A DNA stretch of 64,000 nucleotides, from assembly GCA_937926875.1 (NCBI GenBank), contig CALBAX010000134.1:1-64000 (forward strand), read 5' to 3'. This stretch comes from an uncultured Desulfovibrio sp. GTDB lineage: Bacteria; Desulfobacterota; Desulfovibrionia; Desulfovibrionales; Desulfovibrionaceae. Shown here in pieces: positions 42,040 through 50,377 of the stretch. The first letter of the stretch is position 1; each line of letters starts with the position of its first letter. A program made the translations under genes and the position numbers. The notes below the pieces were generated by a model. That model was given only the letters and a program-made list of their open reading frames with translations, was not told where the DNA came from and made no database searches.

Positions 42040-42555
42040 TTCCTCTCGCCAGAGCTTGCCGGTCCGATAACTCCAAAGGAGCGGGCACGGCAGGGGCAGC
42101 CGCCTTTCAGTATCCCGGCCCGCAGGGACAGGGGCCCGCGGCGGCCCATCATGCGGGGACGCAGGCGGGCGGCCTCTCCCGCTGGTACAGGGAGGCCGGT
42201 ACGCCGCTCCTGCTCCGTGCCGCGTTGCGCACGAAACGCCGAAGCGTCCTCTGCCGGCAGGATACCGCCTGCCACGCGGGAGGCCGTCAGCTCCCCTGTC
42301 CTGTACCGGCAGCAATGGGCAGTATTGCCTTTTCTCGCCGGAATACCTACCTTTTCAGAGCAGCCGCCAGACAGGCTCCCGCGCGGGCATACGCTGCCTG
42401 CGCGCCGCCTTGCCGTGCTGTGCCGGCCTGCCGCCGGGGCCGGGATGCCTGCGTGCCCCGACATCCCCGCGCATCACGGCTTTCAGGCAACGACCATCCC
42501 TCCCCTGTTCCGGGAGCCCCAACGGCGCTCCCTTTCCCTGTCCCAAGGAGGCTCC
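42040..42555. other. Intergenic region upstream of the CbiR-like gene
   Basis: About 500 bases with no convincing gene. I looked for a cobalamin riboswitch because of the downstream gene and did not see a B12 box. Several short inverted repeats are present, as expected of GC-rich DNA. Confidence 0.5.
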
Positions 42556-43362
42556 ATGAAGCAGACCACCGGCCCCGTCATCGGCGCCCCTTCCTTTGTC
42601 CTGCCCGCCAATGTGGCCGAGAATGCCCGCTTCCTGGCCGGGCGCGTCGACGAGGTGGCCCTGTGCCTTTTCGAGGCCCGTCCCTGCCTTGCCTATGACG
42701 AAGAAGACCTGCCCCCCGCGCTGGCGGATCTGCCCCTGAGCTGGCATGTCCACCTGCCCGTGGACCTGCCCTGGCCGCGCAAGAAGGATGCCGAAGCCGT
42801 GCGCGTGGCCGTGGAACTGGCCCTGCGCGTCTTTGACCGGGTGGCCCGGCTCAAGCCCTGGGGCGCCGTGCTCCACGCCCCCAAGGGCAGCCCCGTGCTG
42901 CAGCGTTTCATCCTGCGTCAGGCCGCCGCCTGCTGGCAGCGGCGCAGCAAGATCCCCCTGCTGCTGGAGAACACCGACATCTGCGACATCGCCGGCCTGG
43001 GACGCGGCTTTCCGGCCGATCACGGGCTGGGCTTCTGTCTGGACGTGGGGCACCTCATGGGCTATGCTCAAAACGCCCTTTGGGCATCCCCCCTGCCCGA
43101 GACAGCGGCCCTGGTCCACTGGAGCGCCCCCGGCACCCAGGACCAGCACCTGCCCCTGCACCGGTTCACGGCATCCCAGCGGCATCTGGCACGGCAACTG
43201 GCCGGCCGCCTGCCCGGGAGCTGCCGCCATCTGCTGGAGATCTTCCGCTGGCAGGGGGTGGAGGAATCCCTGCCCCTCCTGCGCGACCTGCTGGCCAGCC
43301 AGCCGGATACCGTGTCCCCCGGCTGCCCGCACGGCCCCCACAACGCCAAAACAGCGGAGTAA
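42556..43362 (+). CDS. cbiR: CbiR-like cobamide-remodelling phosphodiesterase (sugar isomerase/AP endonuclease fold)
   Basis: A 268-aa TIM-barrel protein of the xylose isomerase-like/AP endonuclease superfamily: VGEV-type strand VDEVALCLFEARP, HVHLPVDLPW near residue 62, PLLLENTDICDI near 134, and GFCLDVGHLMGY near 156, which supply His, Glu and Asp metal ligands. It resembles CbiR, which removes the lower ligand of cobamides so that salvaged corrinoids can be rebuilt. The match is from memory of the family and is moderate. AAGGAGG precedes the ATG. The next gene follows after seven bases. Confidence 0.6.
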   Translation: MKQTTGPVIGAPSFVLPANVAENARFLAGRVDEVALCLFEARPCLAYDEEDLPPALADLPLSWHVHLPVDLPWPRKKDAEAVRVAVELALRVFDRVARLKPWGAVLHAPKGSPVLQRFILRQAAACWQRRSKIPLLLENTDICDIAGLGRGFPADHGLGFCLDVGHLMGYAQNALWASPLPETAALVHWSAPGTQDQHLPLHRFTASQRHLARQLAGRLPGSCRHLLEIFRWQGVEESLPLLRDLLASQPDTVSPGCPHGPHNAKTAE

Positions 43363-43369
43363 AGCGGTC

Positions 43370-44449
43370 ATGACCAATCCCTATGTAGCGCAGATGCGAC
43401 AGTGGCGGCAGACACTGACCAAGGATCAGCGCTGGGCCATCCTCATCTCGGCGGACCCGGACGCCCTGGCCTCGGCGCTGGCGCTCAAGCGCATCATGGC
43501 GCATCGTGTGCGCGGTGTGGACATCTTCCGCATCAACGAAGTCACCCGGCCCGACAACCTGGCCATGATCCGCTACCTGCGCATCCCGGCCAAGCTCTGG
43601 CAGCCCGAAAAGGCCGAGCTCTACACCCATTTCGCCATGGTGGATTCCCAGCCCCACCACAACCCGGCCTTCCAGGGCATCACCTTCGACCTCATCATCG
43701 ACCATCATCCCCTCACAGCGGGCCAGCTGCCGCAGGCGCCCTTCTGCGACATCCGCCCCGGCTTCGGTGCCACCAGCACCATCATGACCCGCTACCTGCA
43801 GGGCCTGCGCATCAAGCCCGGGCCCCTGCTCTCCACGGCGCTGCTCTACGGCATCCGCACGGATACCGCCACCTTCGAGCGCTCCGGTGGCGAAGACGAC
43901 CTGCGCGCCTACCAATGGCTCATCAAGCATGCCGACGCCACCCTGCTGCGCCGCATCATCCGCAGCGAATACCTGCGCGCCTGGCTGCCCCTCTTCTCCC
44001 GCGCCTTCCGCTCCCTGCGCGACTGTCGCGGCGGGGCCATGGTCTGGCTCAACGAGGTGGACAGCGCCGACCTGCTGGTGGCCGTGGCCGACTTTTTCAC
44101 CCGCGTGCACGGCCTCAAGTGGATCGCCGTCTGCGGCGTGGTGGAAAAAACCGTGGTGGCCATCTTCCGCGGTGACGGCAGCCGCGACATCGGCCGTCTG
44201 GCCGACGCCTGCTTCTACGACGTGGGTTCCGCCGGCGGCCACCGCAACCTGGGCCGCGCGGAGTTCCCCCTTGCCGCCATCCCGGCAGGCACCAAGCCCG
44301 CGGAATTCATCTTCCAGCGCCTGCACAGCCGCAAGCTGCGCCCGGTCACGGCCAGCGCCGCGCCCCTGGCCGAAAACGCCGGGCAGCAGGCCGTGCACAG
44401 CGAGAAGCTGGAGCCCGCTCCCCTGCAGGCCCTGGCCCACGGGGCATAG
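43370..44449 (+). CDS. DHH-family phosphoesterase (NrnA/RecJ-like)
   Basis: A 359-aa DHH-DHHA1 protein. Manganese motifs: SADPDALAS (Asp29, Asp31; the usual DHD is DPD here), MVDSQPHHN near residue 90, and IIDHHPL near 113. The C-terminal DHHA1 motif is represented by DVGSAGGHRNLGRAEFP. Family members hydrolyse nanoRNA, pAp or cyclic dinucleotides. The change from DHD to DPD occurs in some subfamilies and may alter substrate choice. It lies seven bases after the cbiR-like gene, but a functional link is unclear. Confidence 0.82.
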   Translation: MTNPYVAQMRQWRQTLTKDQRWAILISADPDALASALALKRIMAHRVRGVDIFRINEVTRPDNLAMIRYLRIPAKLWQPEKAELYTHFAMVDSQPHHNPAFQGITFDLIIDHHPLTAGQLPQAPFCDIRPGFGATSTIMTRYLQGLRIKPGPLLSTALLYGIRTDTATFERSGGEDDLRAYQWLIKHADATLLRRIIRSEYLRAWLPLFSRAFRSLRDCRGGAMVWLNEVDSADLLVAVADFFTRVHGLKWIAVCGVVEKTVVAIFRGDGSRDIGRLADACFYDVGSAGGHRNLGRAEFPLAAIPAGTKPAEFIFQRLHSRKLRPVTASAAPLAENAGQQAVHSEKLEPAPLQALAHGA

Positions 44450-44627
44450 GACGAAGGACACGCGAGCAAGAAGGGCAGATGACGCATTGCGCCAGCTGCC
44501 TTTTTTTCTGCAGCAATGGTGCCTCCGCAGGGGCGCAGCGCACCGCCGCTGCGGGCGCTGCCGGTGTTCCCTTATGCAGAAAATCATTTTTTTAGTTTAA
44601 TAAAAACAATAAGATACAAAAACATCC

Positions 44628-44658
44628 CCCGCTATTTTCCGGCGGGAAGCATTTTTTT
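44628..44658 (+). terminator. Weak terminator after the DHH gene
   Basis: CCCGC-TATTTTCCG-GCGGG stem followed by AAGCA and a T7 run, in an AT-rich gap about 180 bases after the stop. It sits directly upstream of the aromatic operon promoter. Confidence 0.4.
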
Positions 44659-44670
44659 CACGAGCGACTC

Positions 44671-44699
44671 TTGACAAGCCAGGGCCTGCGGCGTAGCGT
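44671..44699 (+). promoter_or_regulatory. Predicted promoter of the aromatic operon
   Basis: Perfect -35 TTGACA (44671-44676), 17 bases, then a partial -10 TAGCGT (44694-44699), about 20 bases upstream of the leader peptide's ribosome binding site. Confidence 0.55.
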
Positions 44700-44725
44700 T
44701 CGTGGAAACTGTTGGAGTTTTGAAG

Positions 44726-44833
44726 ATGTCCCGTTTCGTTCCTGCCACCTCCTGCTACGCTGCCACCGGCTTTTGCTTTAGCTGGTTTTATTTTGCGTAC
44801 TTTAGCGGAGCCTGTGGTCAGGAGCTTTGCTGA
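44726..44833 (+). CDS. Phe/Tyr/Trp-rich attenuator leader peptide
   Basis: A 35-aa peptide with GGAG eight bases before the ATG. Residues 15-26 read GFCFSWFYFAYF: five Phe, two Tyr and one Trp in twelve codons; in total six Phe, three Tyr and one Trp. Starvation for these amino acids would stall the ribosome at 44771-44803 and leave GCCTGTGG (44810-44817) free to pair with CCGCAGGC (44859-44866). That blocks the terminator at 44856-44888. A ribosome that reaches the stop at 44831 covers that segment and lets termination occur. This is the classic attenuation layout. Confidence 0.85.
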   Translation: MSRFVPATSCYAATGFCFSWFYFAYFSGACGQELC

Positions 44834-44855
44834 CATCTTCTGTCAGAAAGTTTCG

Positions 44856-44888
44856 GGGCCGCAGGCATCAGCCGGCGGCCCTTTTTTT
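44856..44888 (+). terminator. Attenuator terminator of the aromatic operon
   Basis: GGGCCGC (44856-44862) pairs with GCGGCCC (44875-44881), followed by seven T residues, 47 bases before the first structural gene. Its left arm overlaps the antiterminator partner CCGCAGGC (44859-44866). Confidence 0.85.
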
Positions 44889-44934
44889 GTATCCAGCGCC
44901 GCCGGAACGGCTCCATTCCACAAGGAGAGATCCC

Positions 44935-45732
44935 ATGTACCTTGGCAAACAGGTTCGTCTGGAACGCATCATCAATCGTGAAACCGGCCGCACTATCATC
45001 GTTCCCATGGACCACGGCGTGACCATCGGCGCCGTCGACGGCCTCATCGACATGCGCGAGACCGTCAACGATATGGCTTTGGGCGGCGCGGACGCCGTGC
45101 TCATGCACAAGGGCCTGGTCCGCTGCTCGCACCGCAACGCCGGCAAGGACGTGGGCCTCATCGTCCATCTGTCCGCCTCCACCATGCTCTCTCCCCAGGG
45201 CAACACCAAGACCCTGGTGGGCACCGTGGAAGAAGGCATCAAGCACGGCGCCGACTGCGTCTCCGTGCATGTGAACCTGGGCGATCCCAACGAGCGCCTG
45301 ATGCTGGCCGACCTGGGCCGCGTGGCCGCCGCCTGTGACGACTGGCACATGCCCCTGCTGGCCATGATGTACGCCCGCGGCCCGGCCATCAAGAACGGCT
45401 TCGCTCCCGACGTGGTGGCCCACTGTGCCCGCGTGGGCGTGGAACTGGGCGCGGACATCGTCAAGGTGCCCTACACCGGCGACATGGAAAGCTTCTCCGA
45501 CGTGGTCTCTTCCTGCTGCGTGCCCGTGGTCATCGCCGGCGGCGAACGCATGGAATCCACCCGCGACGTGCTCCAGATGGTGCACGATGCCATCAAGGCC
45601 GGCGGCGCGGGCATCTCCATGGGCCGCAACGTGTTCCAGCATCCCAACCGCATCCAGCTCGTGCGTGCCCTGCGTGCCATCGTGCATGAGAACGCCACGG
45701 TGGAAGAAGCCCTGGCCATCGTGGGGGAATAG
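44935..45732 (+). CDS. 2-amino-3,7-dideoxy-D-threo-hept-6-ulosonate (ADH) synthase
   Basis: A 265-aa class I aldolase-fold enzyme (archaeal AroA'-type). It condenses 6-deoxy-5-ketofructose 1-phosphate with aspartate semialdehyde in the alternative entry into the shikimate pathway. IIVPMDHGVTIGAV near residues 21-34, HVNLGDPNE and GADIVKVPYTGD (the Schiff-base lysine region), and GGERMES are typical. AAGGAGA precedes the ATG. The next gene is DHQ synthase II, the partner enzyme, which confirms the role. First structural gene after the attenuator. Confidence 0.9.
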   Translation: MYLGKQVRLERIINRETGRTIIVPMDHGVTIGAVDGLIDMRETVNDMALGGADAVLMHKGLVRCSHRNAGKDVGLIVHLSASTMLSPQGNTKTLVGTVEEGIKHGADCVSVHVNLGDPNERLMLADLGRVAAACDDWHMPLLAMMYARGPAIKNGFAPDVVAHCARVGVELGADIVKVPYTGDMESFSDVVSSCCVPVVIAGGERMESTRDVLQMVHDAIKAGGAGISMGRNVFQHPNRIQLVRALRAIVHENATVEEALAIVGE

Positions 45733-45733
45733 C

Positions 45734-46717
45734 ATGGCCCGCATCTACTACCGTTGCGAACCGTTCAGCAAGGCCGACGTGACCCTGGCCCTGGAATCCG
45801 GTGTGGACGGGGTCATCGTGCCCCGCGCCCAGGTGGAGAAAGTGGCTGCCCTTTCCCGCTGTGCCGTCTGGGCCTGCGAGGACGTGGCCAGCGTGCCGCT
45901 GAACGTCAAGGCCGACGAAGAAGCCCTGGTGGCCCGCCTCAAGGCCGGTGAGACCGCCTGTCTGGCCCGCGGCTGGGAGATCATCCCCGTGGAAAACCTG
46001 CTGGCCCAGGCCGGCAACGTGCTTGCCGAGGCGGGCAGCCTGGAAGAAGCCCGTCTGGCCGCCGGCATCCTGGAACGCGGCGTGGACGGCATCGTGGTCC
46101 TGCCCGAGGCCCTGGCCGAGCTCAAGGCCATCGTGGCCCAGTGCAAGATCTCGCAGGGACGCGAGGAATTGCAGGAGGCCGTCATCACCCGCGTGGAAGC
46201 CGTGGGCCTGGGGCACCGCGTCTGCGCCGACACCCTTTCCCTGCTCAAGCGCGGCCAGGGCATGCTGGTGGGCAATTCCAGCGCCTTCACCTTCCTTGTC
46301 CATGCCGAGACCGAACACAACGAATATGTGGCCGCCCGACCCTTCAGGGTCAATGCCGGGGCCGTGCATGCCTATGCCCGCCTGCCCCACGACAAGACCT
46401 GCTATCTGGGCGAGCTGGCCGCAGGACAGGAAGTGCTCATCGTGGGCGCCGACGGCCAGACCAGCGTGGCCACGGTGGGCCGGGTCAAGATCGAAGTGCG
46501 CCCCATGCTGCTGGTGGAAGCCGAGGCCGAGACCCCCGAAGGCCCCAAGCGCGGCGCCGTGTTCCTGCAGAACGCCGAGACCATCCGCCTGACCGCCCCT
46601 GACGGCACGCCCCTGAGCGTGGTCAGCCTCAAGCCCGGCGATACGGTGCTCTGCCGTCTGGATCAGGCAGGCCGCCACTTCGGCATGCGCATCCAGGAAG
46701 AGATCCGCGAGGTGTAG
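45734..46717 (+). CDS. 3-dehydroquinate synthase II (AroB')
   Basis: A 327-aa NAD-dependent enzyme that oxidatively deaminates and cyclises ADH to 3-dehydroquinate, replacing the DAHP/AroB route. Family features: GLGHRVCADTLSLLKRGQGMLVGNSSAFTFLVHAET near residues 155-190, the PFRVNAGAVHAY block, and YLGELAAGQEVLIV with a C-terminal beta domain. It starts two bases after the ADH synthase stop and ends one base before pheA. Confidence 0.92.
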   Translation: MARIYYRCEPFSKADVTLALESGVDGVIVPRAQVEKVAALSRCAVWACEDVASVPLNVKADEEALVARLKAGETACLARGWEIIPVENLLAQAGNVLAEAGSLEEARLAAGILERGVDGIVVLPEALAELKAIVAQCKISQGREELQEAVITRVEAVGLGHRVCADTLSLLKRGQGMLVGNSSAFTFLVHAETEHNEYVAARPFRVNAGAVHAYARLPHDKTCYLGELAAGQEVLIVGADGQTSVATVGRVKIEVRPMLLVEAEAETPEGPKRGAVFLQNAETIRLTAPDGTPLSVVSLKPGDTVLCRLDQAGRHFGMRIQEEIREV

Positions 46718-46718
46718 C

Positions 46719-47900
46719 ATGGCCGACGCACATTCCCCCTCCGACGCCCCCCAGCGCCTGACCGCCATCCGCGGCGAGATCGACAGCGTGGACCAGGAAC
46801 TGCTGGCCCTGTTCAACCGCCGCGCCGCCCTGAGCCTGGAAGTGGGCCGCATCAAGGCCGGGGACCCCGGCATCGTGTTCAAGCCCCTGCGCGAGCGCGA
46901 AGTGCTGGACGGCCTGGCCCGCAAGAACGGCGGTCCCCTGCCCGAAGAGCACCTGCGTGCCATCTGGCGCGAGATCTTCTCCTCGTCGCGCGCCCTGCAA
47001 CGCCCGCAGAACGTGGCCTACCTGGGCCCGGAAGGCACTTTCTCCTATTTTGCCGGTGTGGAGTACCTGGGCCATGCCGCCAGTTTCCACCCCTGCAACG
47101 ACCTGCCGCAGGTCTTCGCCGACGTGCATTCCGGCCGCTGCGAGCTGGGCGTGGTGCCGCTGGAGAACTCCCTGCAGGGCACCGTGGGCGTCAGCTTCGA
47201 CCTGTTCCTCAAGTATGACGTGCATATCCAGGCCGAGCTTTTCTCGCCCATCTCGCACTGCCTGCTGAGCCACGCCGCCAGCCTGGCCGAGATCACCACG
47301 GTCTACTCGCATCCCCAGCCCCTGGCCCAGTGCGGCGGCTGGCTGCGCAGCCATCTGCCCCAGGCCGGCCTGATCCCCGTGGAATCCACCGCCGCCGCGG
47401 CCCGCATGGCCGCCGCCAACCCGCAGTCCGCGGCCATCGGCAACGGCAAGCTGGCCGACATGACCGGCCTTTCCATCCTGGCCCGCCGCATCGAGGACGA
47501 GCCCGGCAACTGGACGCGCTTCGTCATCATCGGCCCCAGGCCCGTGGGACAGCTGGACAAGCTGCCGCGTACCACGCCCGTGCCCGGCCATACCGGCGCG
47601 GACAAGACCTCCATGCTCTTCACCCTGCCGGACAAGTCCGGTGCGCTCTCCGGCGTGCTCTCCCTGCTGGCCGAGCACAAGATCAACATGCGCAAGCTGG
47701 AGTCCCGCCCCCTGCGCGGCCAGTGCTGGAAGTATGTCTTCTTCACGGACGTGGAATGCGACCTGACCGCCCCCCAGTATGAGGATCTGCTCCAGAAGCT
47801 GGCCGAGGCCTGCACCAGCTTCCGCATCCTGGGCAGCTATGCCACCGGCCCGCAGCTGGACCGCATCGGCCTGGACGACGTGGAGGACAGCCATGCCTAG
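46719..47900 (+). CDS. pheA: Bifunctional chorismate mutase / prephenate dehydratase
   Basis: A 393-aa enzyme making phenylpyruvate from chorismate. An AroQ-type chorismate mutase covers about residues 10-95 (IRGEIDSVDQELLALFNRRAALSLEVGRIK). The prephenate dehydratase follows (VAYLGPEGTFSYFA, VPLENSLQGTVG, NWTRFVIIG), then an ACT domain with the Phe-binding motifs GALSGVLSLLAEHKINMRKLESRP. The ACT domain implies feedback inhibition by phenylalanine in addition to attenuation. It overlaps aroA by eight bases. Confidence 0.95.
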   Translation: MADAHSPSDAPQRLTAIRGEIDSVDQELLALFNRRAALSLEVGRIKAGDPGIVFKPLREREVLDGLARKNGGPLPEEHLRAIWREIFSSSRALQRPQNVAYLGPEGTFSYFAGVEYLGHAASFHPCNDLPQVFADVHSGRCELGVVPLENSLQGTVGVSFDLFLKYDVHIQAELFSPISHCLLSHAASLAEITTVYSHPQPLAQCGGWLRSHLPQAGLIPVESTAAAARMAAANPQSAAIGNGKLADMTGLSILARRIEDEPGNWTRFVIIGPRPVGQLDKLPRTTPVPGHTGADKTSMLFTLPDKSGALSGVLSLLAEHKINMRKLESRPLRGQCWKYVFFTDVECDLTAPQYEDLLQKLAEACTSFRILGSYATGPQLDRIGLDDVEDSHA

Positions 47901-49263
47901 CCCCCATACCGCCTGCGTGCGGGCCCCGGCCTCCAAATCCATCTCGCACCGCTACTGCATCGGCGCGGCCCTGGCCCACGGCACGTCCGAGCTGCACCAC
48001 GTGCTGGACAGCCGCGACCTGGAATGCACCCGCGCCATCCTCTGCGCCGCCGGTGCCCGTATGGAAGCCCTGCCCGGCGAGGAAGGCGGCTGGCGCGTCA
48101 CCGGCATGGACGGCCGTCCCCGGGGCGGCACGGACACGCCCCTGAGCTGCGACGTGCACGAGTCCGGCACCACCTGCCGCCTGCTGACCGCCGTGCTGGC
48201 CGCCGGCCATGGCCTGTTCCGCATCCACGGCGCGCCGCGCATGCATGAGCGGCCCATCGACGAGCTGACCCGCGCCCTGGAGGCCCTGGGCACGGACGTG
48301 CGCTTCGAGCAGCGTCCCGACTGCCCGCCCCTGCTGCTGCGGGCCGCGGGCCTCGATCCCGCCCGCAACGGCGGCCACGTGCGTCTGGGCATGGATGCCT
48401 CCAGCCAGTATTTCTCCGGCCTGCTGCTGGCAGCACCGCTGGCCCCCGCTCCCCTGTGCGTGGAACTGGGCGGCCAGAAGGCCGTGTCCTGGCCCTATGT
48501 GGGCCTGACCCTGCATTGCCTGGAAGATTTCGGCATCCGCTTCAGTGTGGAGACCCGCGATCCCGACGGCCCGTGGCAGGCCCTGCCCGACGGCGGCTGG
48601 CGCGCCCTGCGCACCGCCCGTCCCGACGGCCTGCGCATCACCGTGCAGCCCGGCACCTACCGTGCGGGCAGCTATCAGGTGGAAGGCGACTGGTCCGGGG
48701 CCTCCTACCTGCTGGCCGCCGGTGCCCTGGGCAAGCACCCTGTGCGTGTGGACGGCCTGCGGGCCGATTCCCTGCAGGGCGACCGCGCCATGCTGGACAT
48801 CCTGCGCGCCATGGGCACCCGCGCCGAGGTGGAGGGCACGTCCATCACCGTGCATCCTTCGGCCCTGCACGGCGTGGATGTGGACATGGGCCACTGCCCG
48901 GATCTGGTGCCCACGGTGGCCGTGCTGGCCGCCTTTGCCCAGGGCCCCACCCGGGTACGCAACGTGGCCCATCTGCGCATCAAGGAATCCGACCGCATCA
49001 CTGCTCCGGCCACCGAGCTGGCCCGCCTGGGCGTGCGTGTGGACGAGCATGACGACGGCCTGACCGTCCACGGTCTGGGGCCCGACGGCCCGGCCTGGGA
49101 CGAGGCCGTGCGCTTCTCCGCCCATAACGACCACCGCATCGCCATGTCCCTGGCCCTGCTGGGCCTGCCCCACGGCAAACACATGGACGCCCTGCTGGAC
49201 GATCCGCTGGTGGTGCGCAAGTCCTTCCCCACCTTCTGGAAGGTCTGGGAGCGGTTGCTGTGA
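47893..49263 (+). CDS. aroA: 3-phosphoshikimate 1-carboxyvinyltransferase (EPSP synthase)
   Basis: A 456-aa EPSP synthase joining shikimate 3-phosphate and PEP. APASKSISHRY at residues 11-21 carries the PEP-binding Lys15; ESGTTCRLLTAVLA, GMDASSQYFSGLLLAAP, GDWSGASYLLAAGAL, RIKESDRI and NDHRIAMSLALLGL follow in order. The start overlaps the pheA stop. The GTGA overlap with tyrA at its end shows tight coupling. Confidence 0.95.
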   Translation: MPSPHTACVRAPASKSISHRYCIGAALAHGTSELHHVLDSRDLECTRAILCAAGARMEALPGEEGGWRVTGMDGRPRGGTDTPLSCDVHESGTTCRLLTAVLAAGHGLFRIHGAPRMHERPIDELTRALEALGTDVRFEQRPDCPPLLLRAAGLDPARNGGHVRLGMDASSQYFSGLLLAAPLAPAPLCVELGGQKAVSWPYVGLTLHCLEDFGIRFSVETRDPDGPWQALPDGGWRALRTARPDGLRITVQPGTYRAGSYQVEGDWSGASYLLAAGALGKHPVRVDGLRADSLQGDRAMLDILRAMGTRAEVEGTSITVHPSALHGVDVDMGHCPDLVPTVAVLAAFAQGPTRVRNVAHLRIKESDRITAPATELARLGVRVDEHDDGLTVHGLGPDGPAWDEAVRFSAHNDHRIAMSLALLGLPHGKHMDALLDDPLVVRKSFPTFWKVWERLL

Positions 49264-50093
49264 GCCCGGATACCACGCCGACGCCGCCCAGGGCGGACGG
49301 AGACGACGCAGGCCCCGTGCAGGTTGACGCCGCGGCCTCCCTGCGGGGACGCGCCGTGCTCGTCGTGGGCTGCCGGGGCCGCATGGGCGCCATGCTCTGC
49401 CGCCGCGGCACGGCCGCCGGCCTGGACATGCGGGGCGTGGACGTGCCCCTGACGGACGCCGTGCTGGCCCCGGCCTGCAAGGATGCCGCCCTTGTGCTGC
49501 TCTGTGTGCCCGCGGCCGTCTTTGCCGACGTGGCCGCCACGGTCTGTGCCCATCTTCCTGCCACGGCCATCCTGGCCGACATCACGTCGGTGAAGGTGCG
49601 CCCCCTGCAGCAGATGGAAGCCATCTGGCCCGGCCCGGTGGTGGGCACGCACCCGCTCTTCGGCCCGGCCACGCCCGACGAGGACGGCCTGCCCGTGACC
49701 GTCACGCCCGGCCGCACGGCCCGCGAGGAGGACACGGCCCTGGTGGAAGCCTTTTTCCGGGCCCTGGGGTGCAGCACCTTCCGGGCCACGGCCGACGAGC
49801 ACGACCGTGCCATGGCCCGTGTCCAGAACATGAACTTCATCACCAACCTGGCCTACTTCGCCCTGCTGGCAGGACAGGAAGACCTGTTGCCCTATGTCAC
49901 CCCCTCCTTCCGCCGCCGCCTGCACGCGGCAGAGAAGATGCTCACCGAGGACGGCACCATGTTCACCGGCCTCTTCGAGGCCAATCCGTACAGCCACGAG
50001 GCCGTGCGCCAGTATCGCAAGATGCTCAACGTGGCCGCCGCCGGTGACATCGAACTGCTCTGCCGCCGCGCGCAGTGGTGGTGGAAAAAATGA
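49260..50093 (+). CDS. tyrA: Prephenate dehydrogenase (TyrA-type)
   Basis: A 277-aa NAD(P)-dependent enzyme that makes 4-hydroxyphenylpyruvate from prephenate. The Rossmann motif is VLVVGCRGRMGAMLCRR (about residues 33-49); ILADITSVKVRPLQQM, VVGTHPLFGP (catalytic His region) and DEHDRAMARVQNMNF follow. It starts with GTG overlapping the aroA stop. No ACT or mutase domain is attached. The N-terminal 30 residues are a low-complexity Pro/Asp/Ala extension. Last gene of the operon; a hairpin follows at once. Confidence 0.92.
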   Translation: MSPDTTPTPPRADGDDAGPVQVDAAASLRGRAVLVVGCRGRMGAMLCRRGTAAGLDMRGVDVPLTDAVLAPACKDAALVLLCVPAAVFADVAATVCAHLPATAILADITSVKVRPLQQMEAIWPGPVVGTHPLFGPATPDEDGLPVTVTPGRTAREEDTALVEAFFRALGCSTFRATADEHDRAMARVQNMNFITNLAYFALLAGQEDLLPYVTPSFRRRLHAAEKMLTEDGTMFTGLFEANPYSHEAVRQYRKMLNVAAAGDIELLCRRAQWWWKK

Positions 50094-50097
50094 CAGC

Positions 50098-50135
50098 GGG
50101 GAAGGGAGCGCCCTGGACAAGCGCTTCCCTTCCCC
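50098..50135 (+). terminator. Purine/pyrimidine hairpin after tyrA
   Basis: GGGGAAGGGAGCGC (50098-50111) pairs with 50121-50135 with one bulged T; no T-run beyond TTT. Member of the gene-end hairpin family. Confidence 0.6.
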
Positions 50136-50377
50136 TTTCCCCTGTCCCGCCCGGCGGCCGCCCGCGGCGACACTGAACGTCAGCGCTCCGTAGCGGGCAG
50201 GGGCATCCGCCCTACGCTCTCGAGGTCTCCCGATCCAGCTCATCACCCCTGACGCCCGCCTGCGGCAGTGGTCAGGGCTTGCCGGGGATCCCCGAAGAAC
50301 CGTTGCCCACGCAACCTTGACCGCCGCGCCCCTGTTGCCGCATCATGGTCCCCTCGCTTGCAACCTACGGAGGAACC

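Noticed and set aside
38899..42315. A minus-strand open frame of about 1140 codons opposite the PreP-like gene
   Set aside because: Low-complexity His/Gly/Gln/Ala/Val composition, no start signals, and fully antisense to a zinc peptidase with intact motifs.
42040..42555. Cobalamin riboswitch upstream of the CbiR-like gene
   Set aside because: No B12-box-like sequence found on the plus strand.
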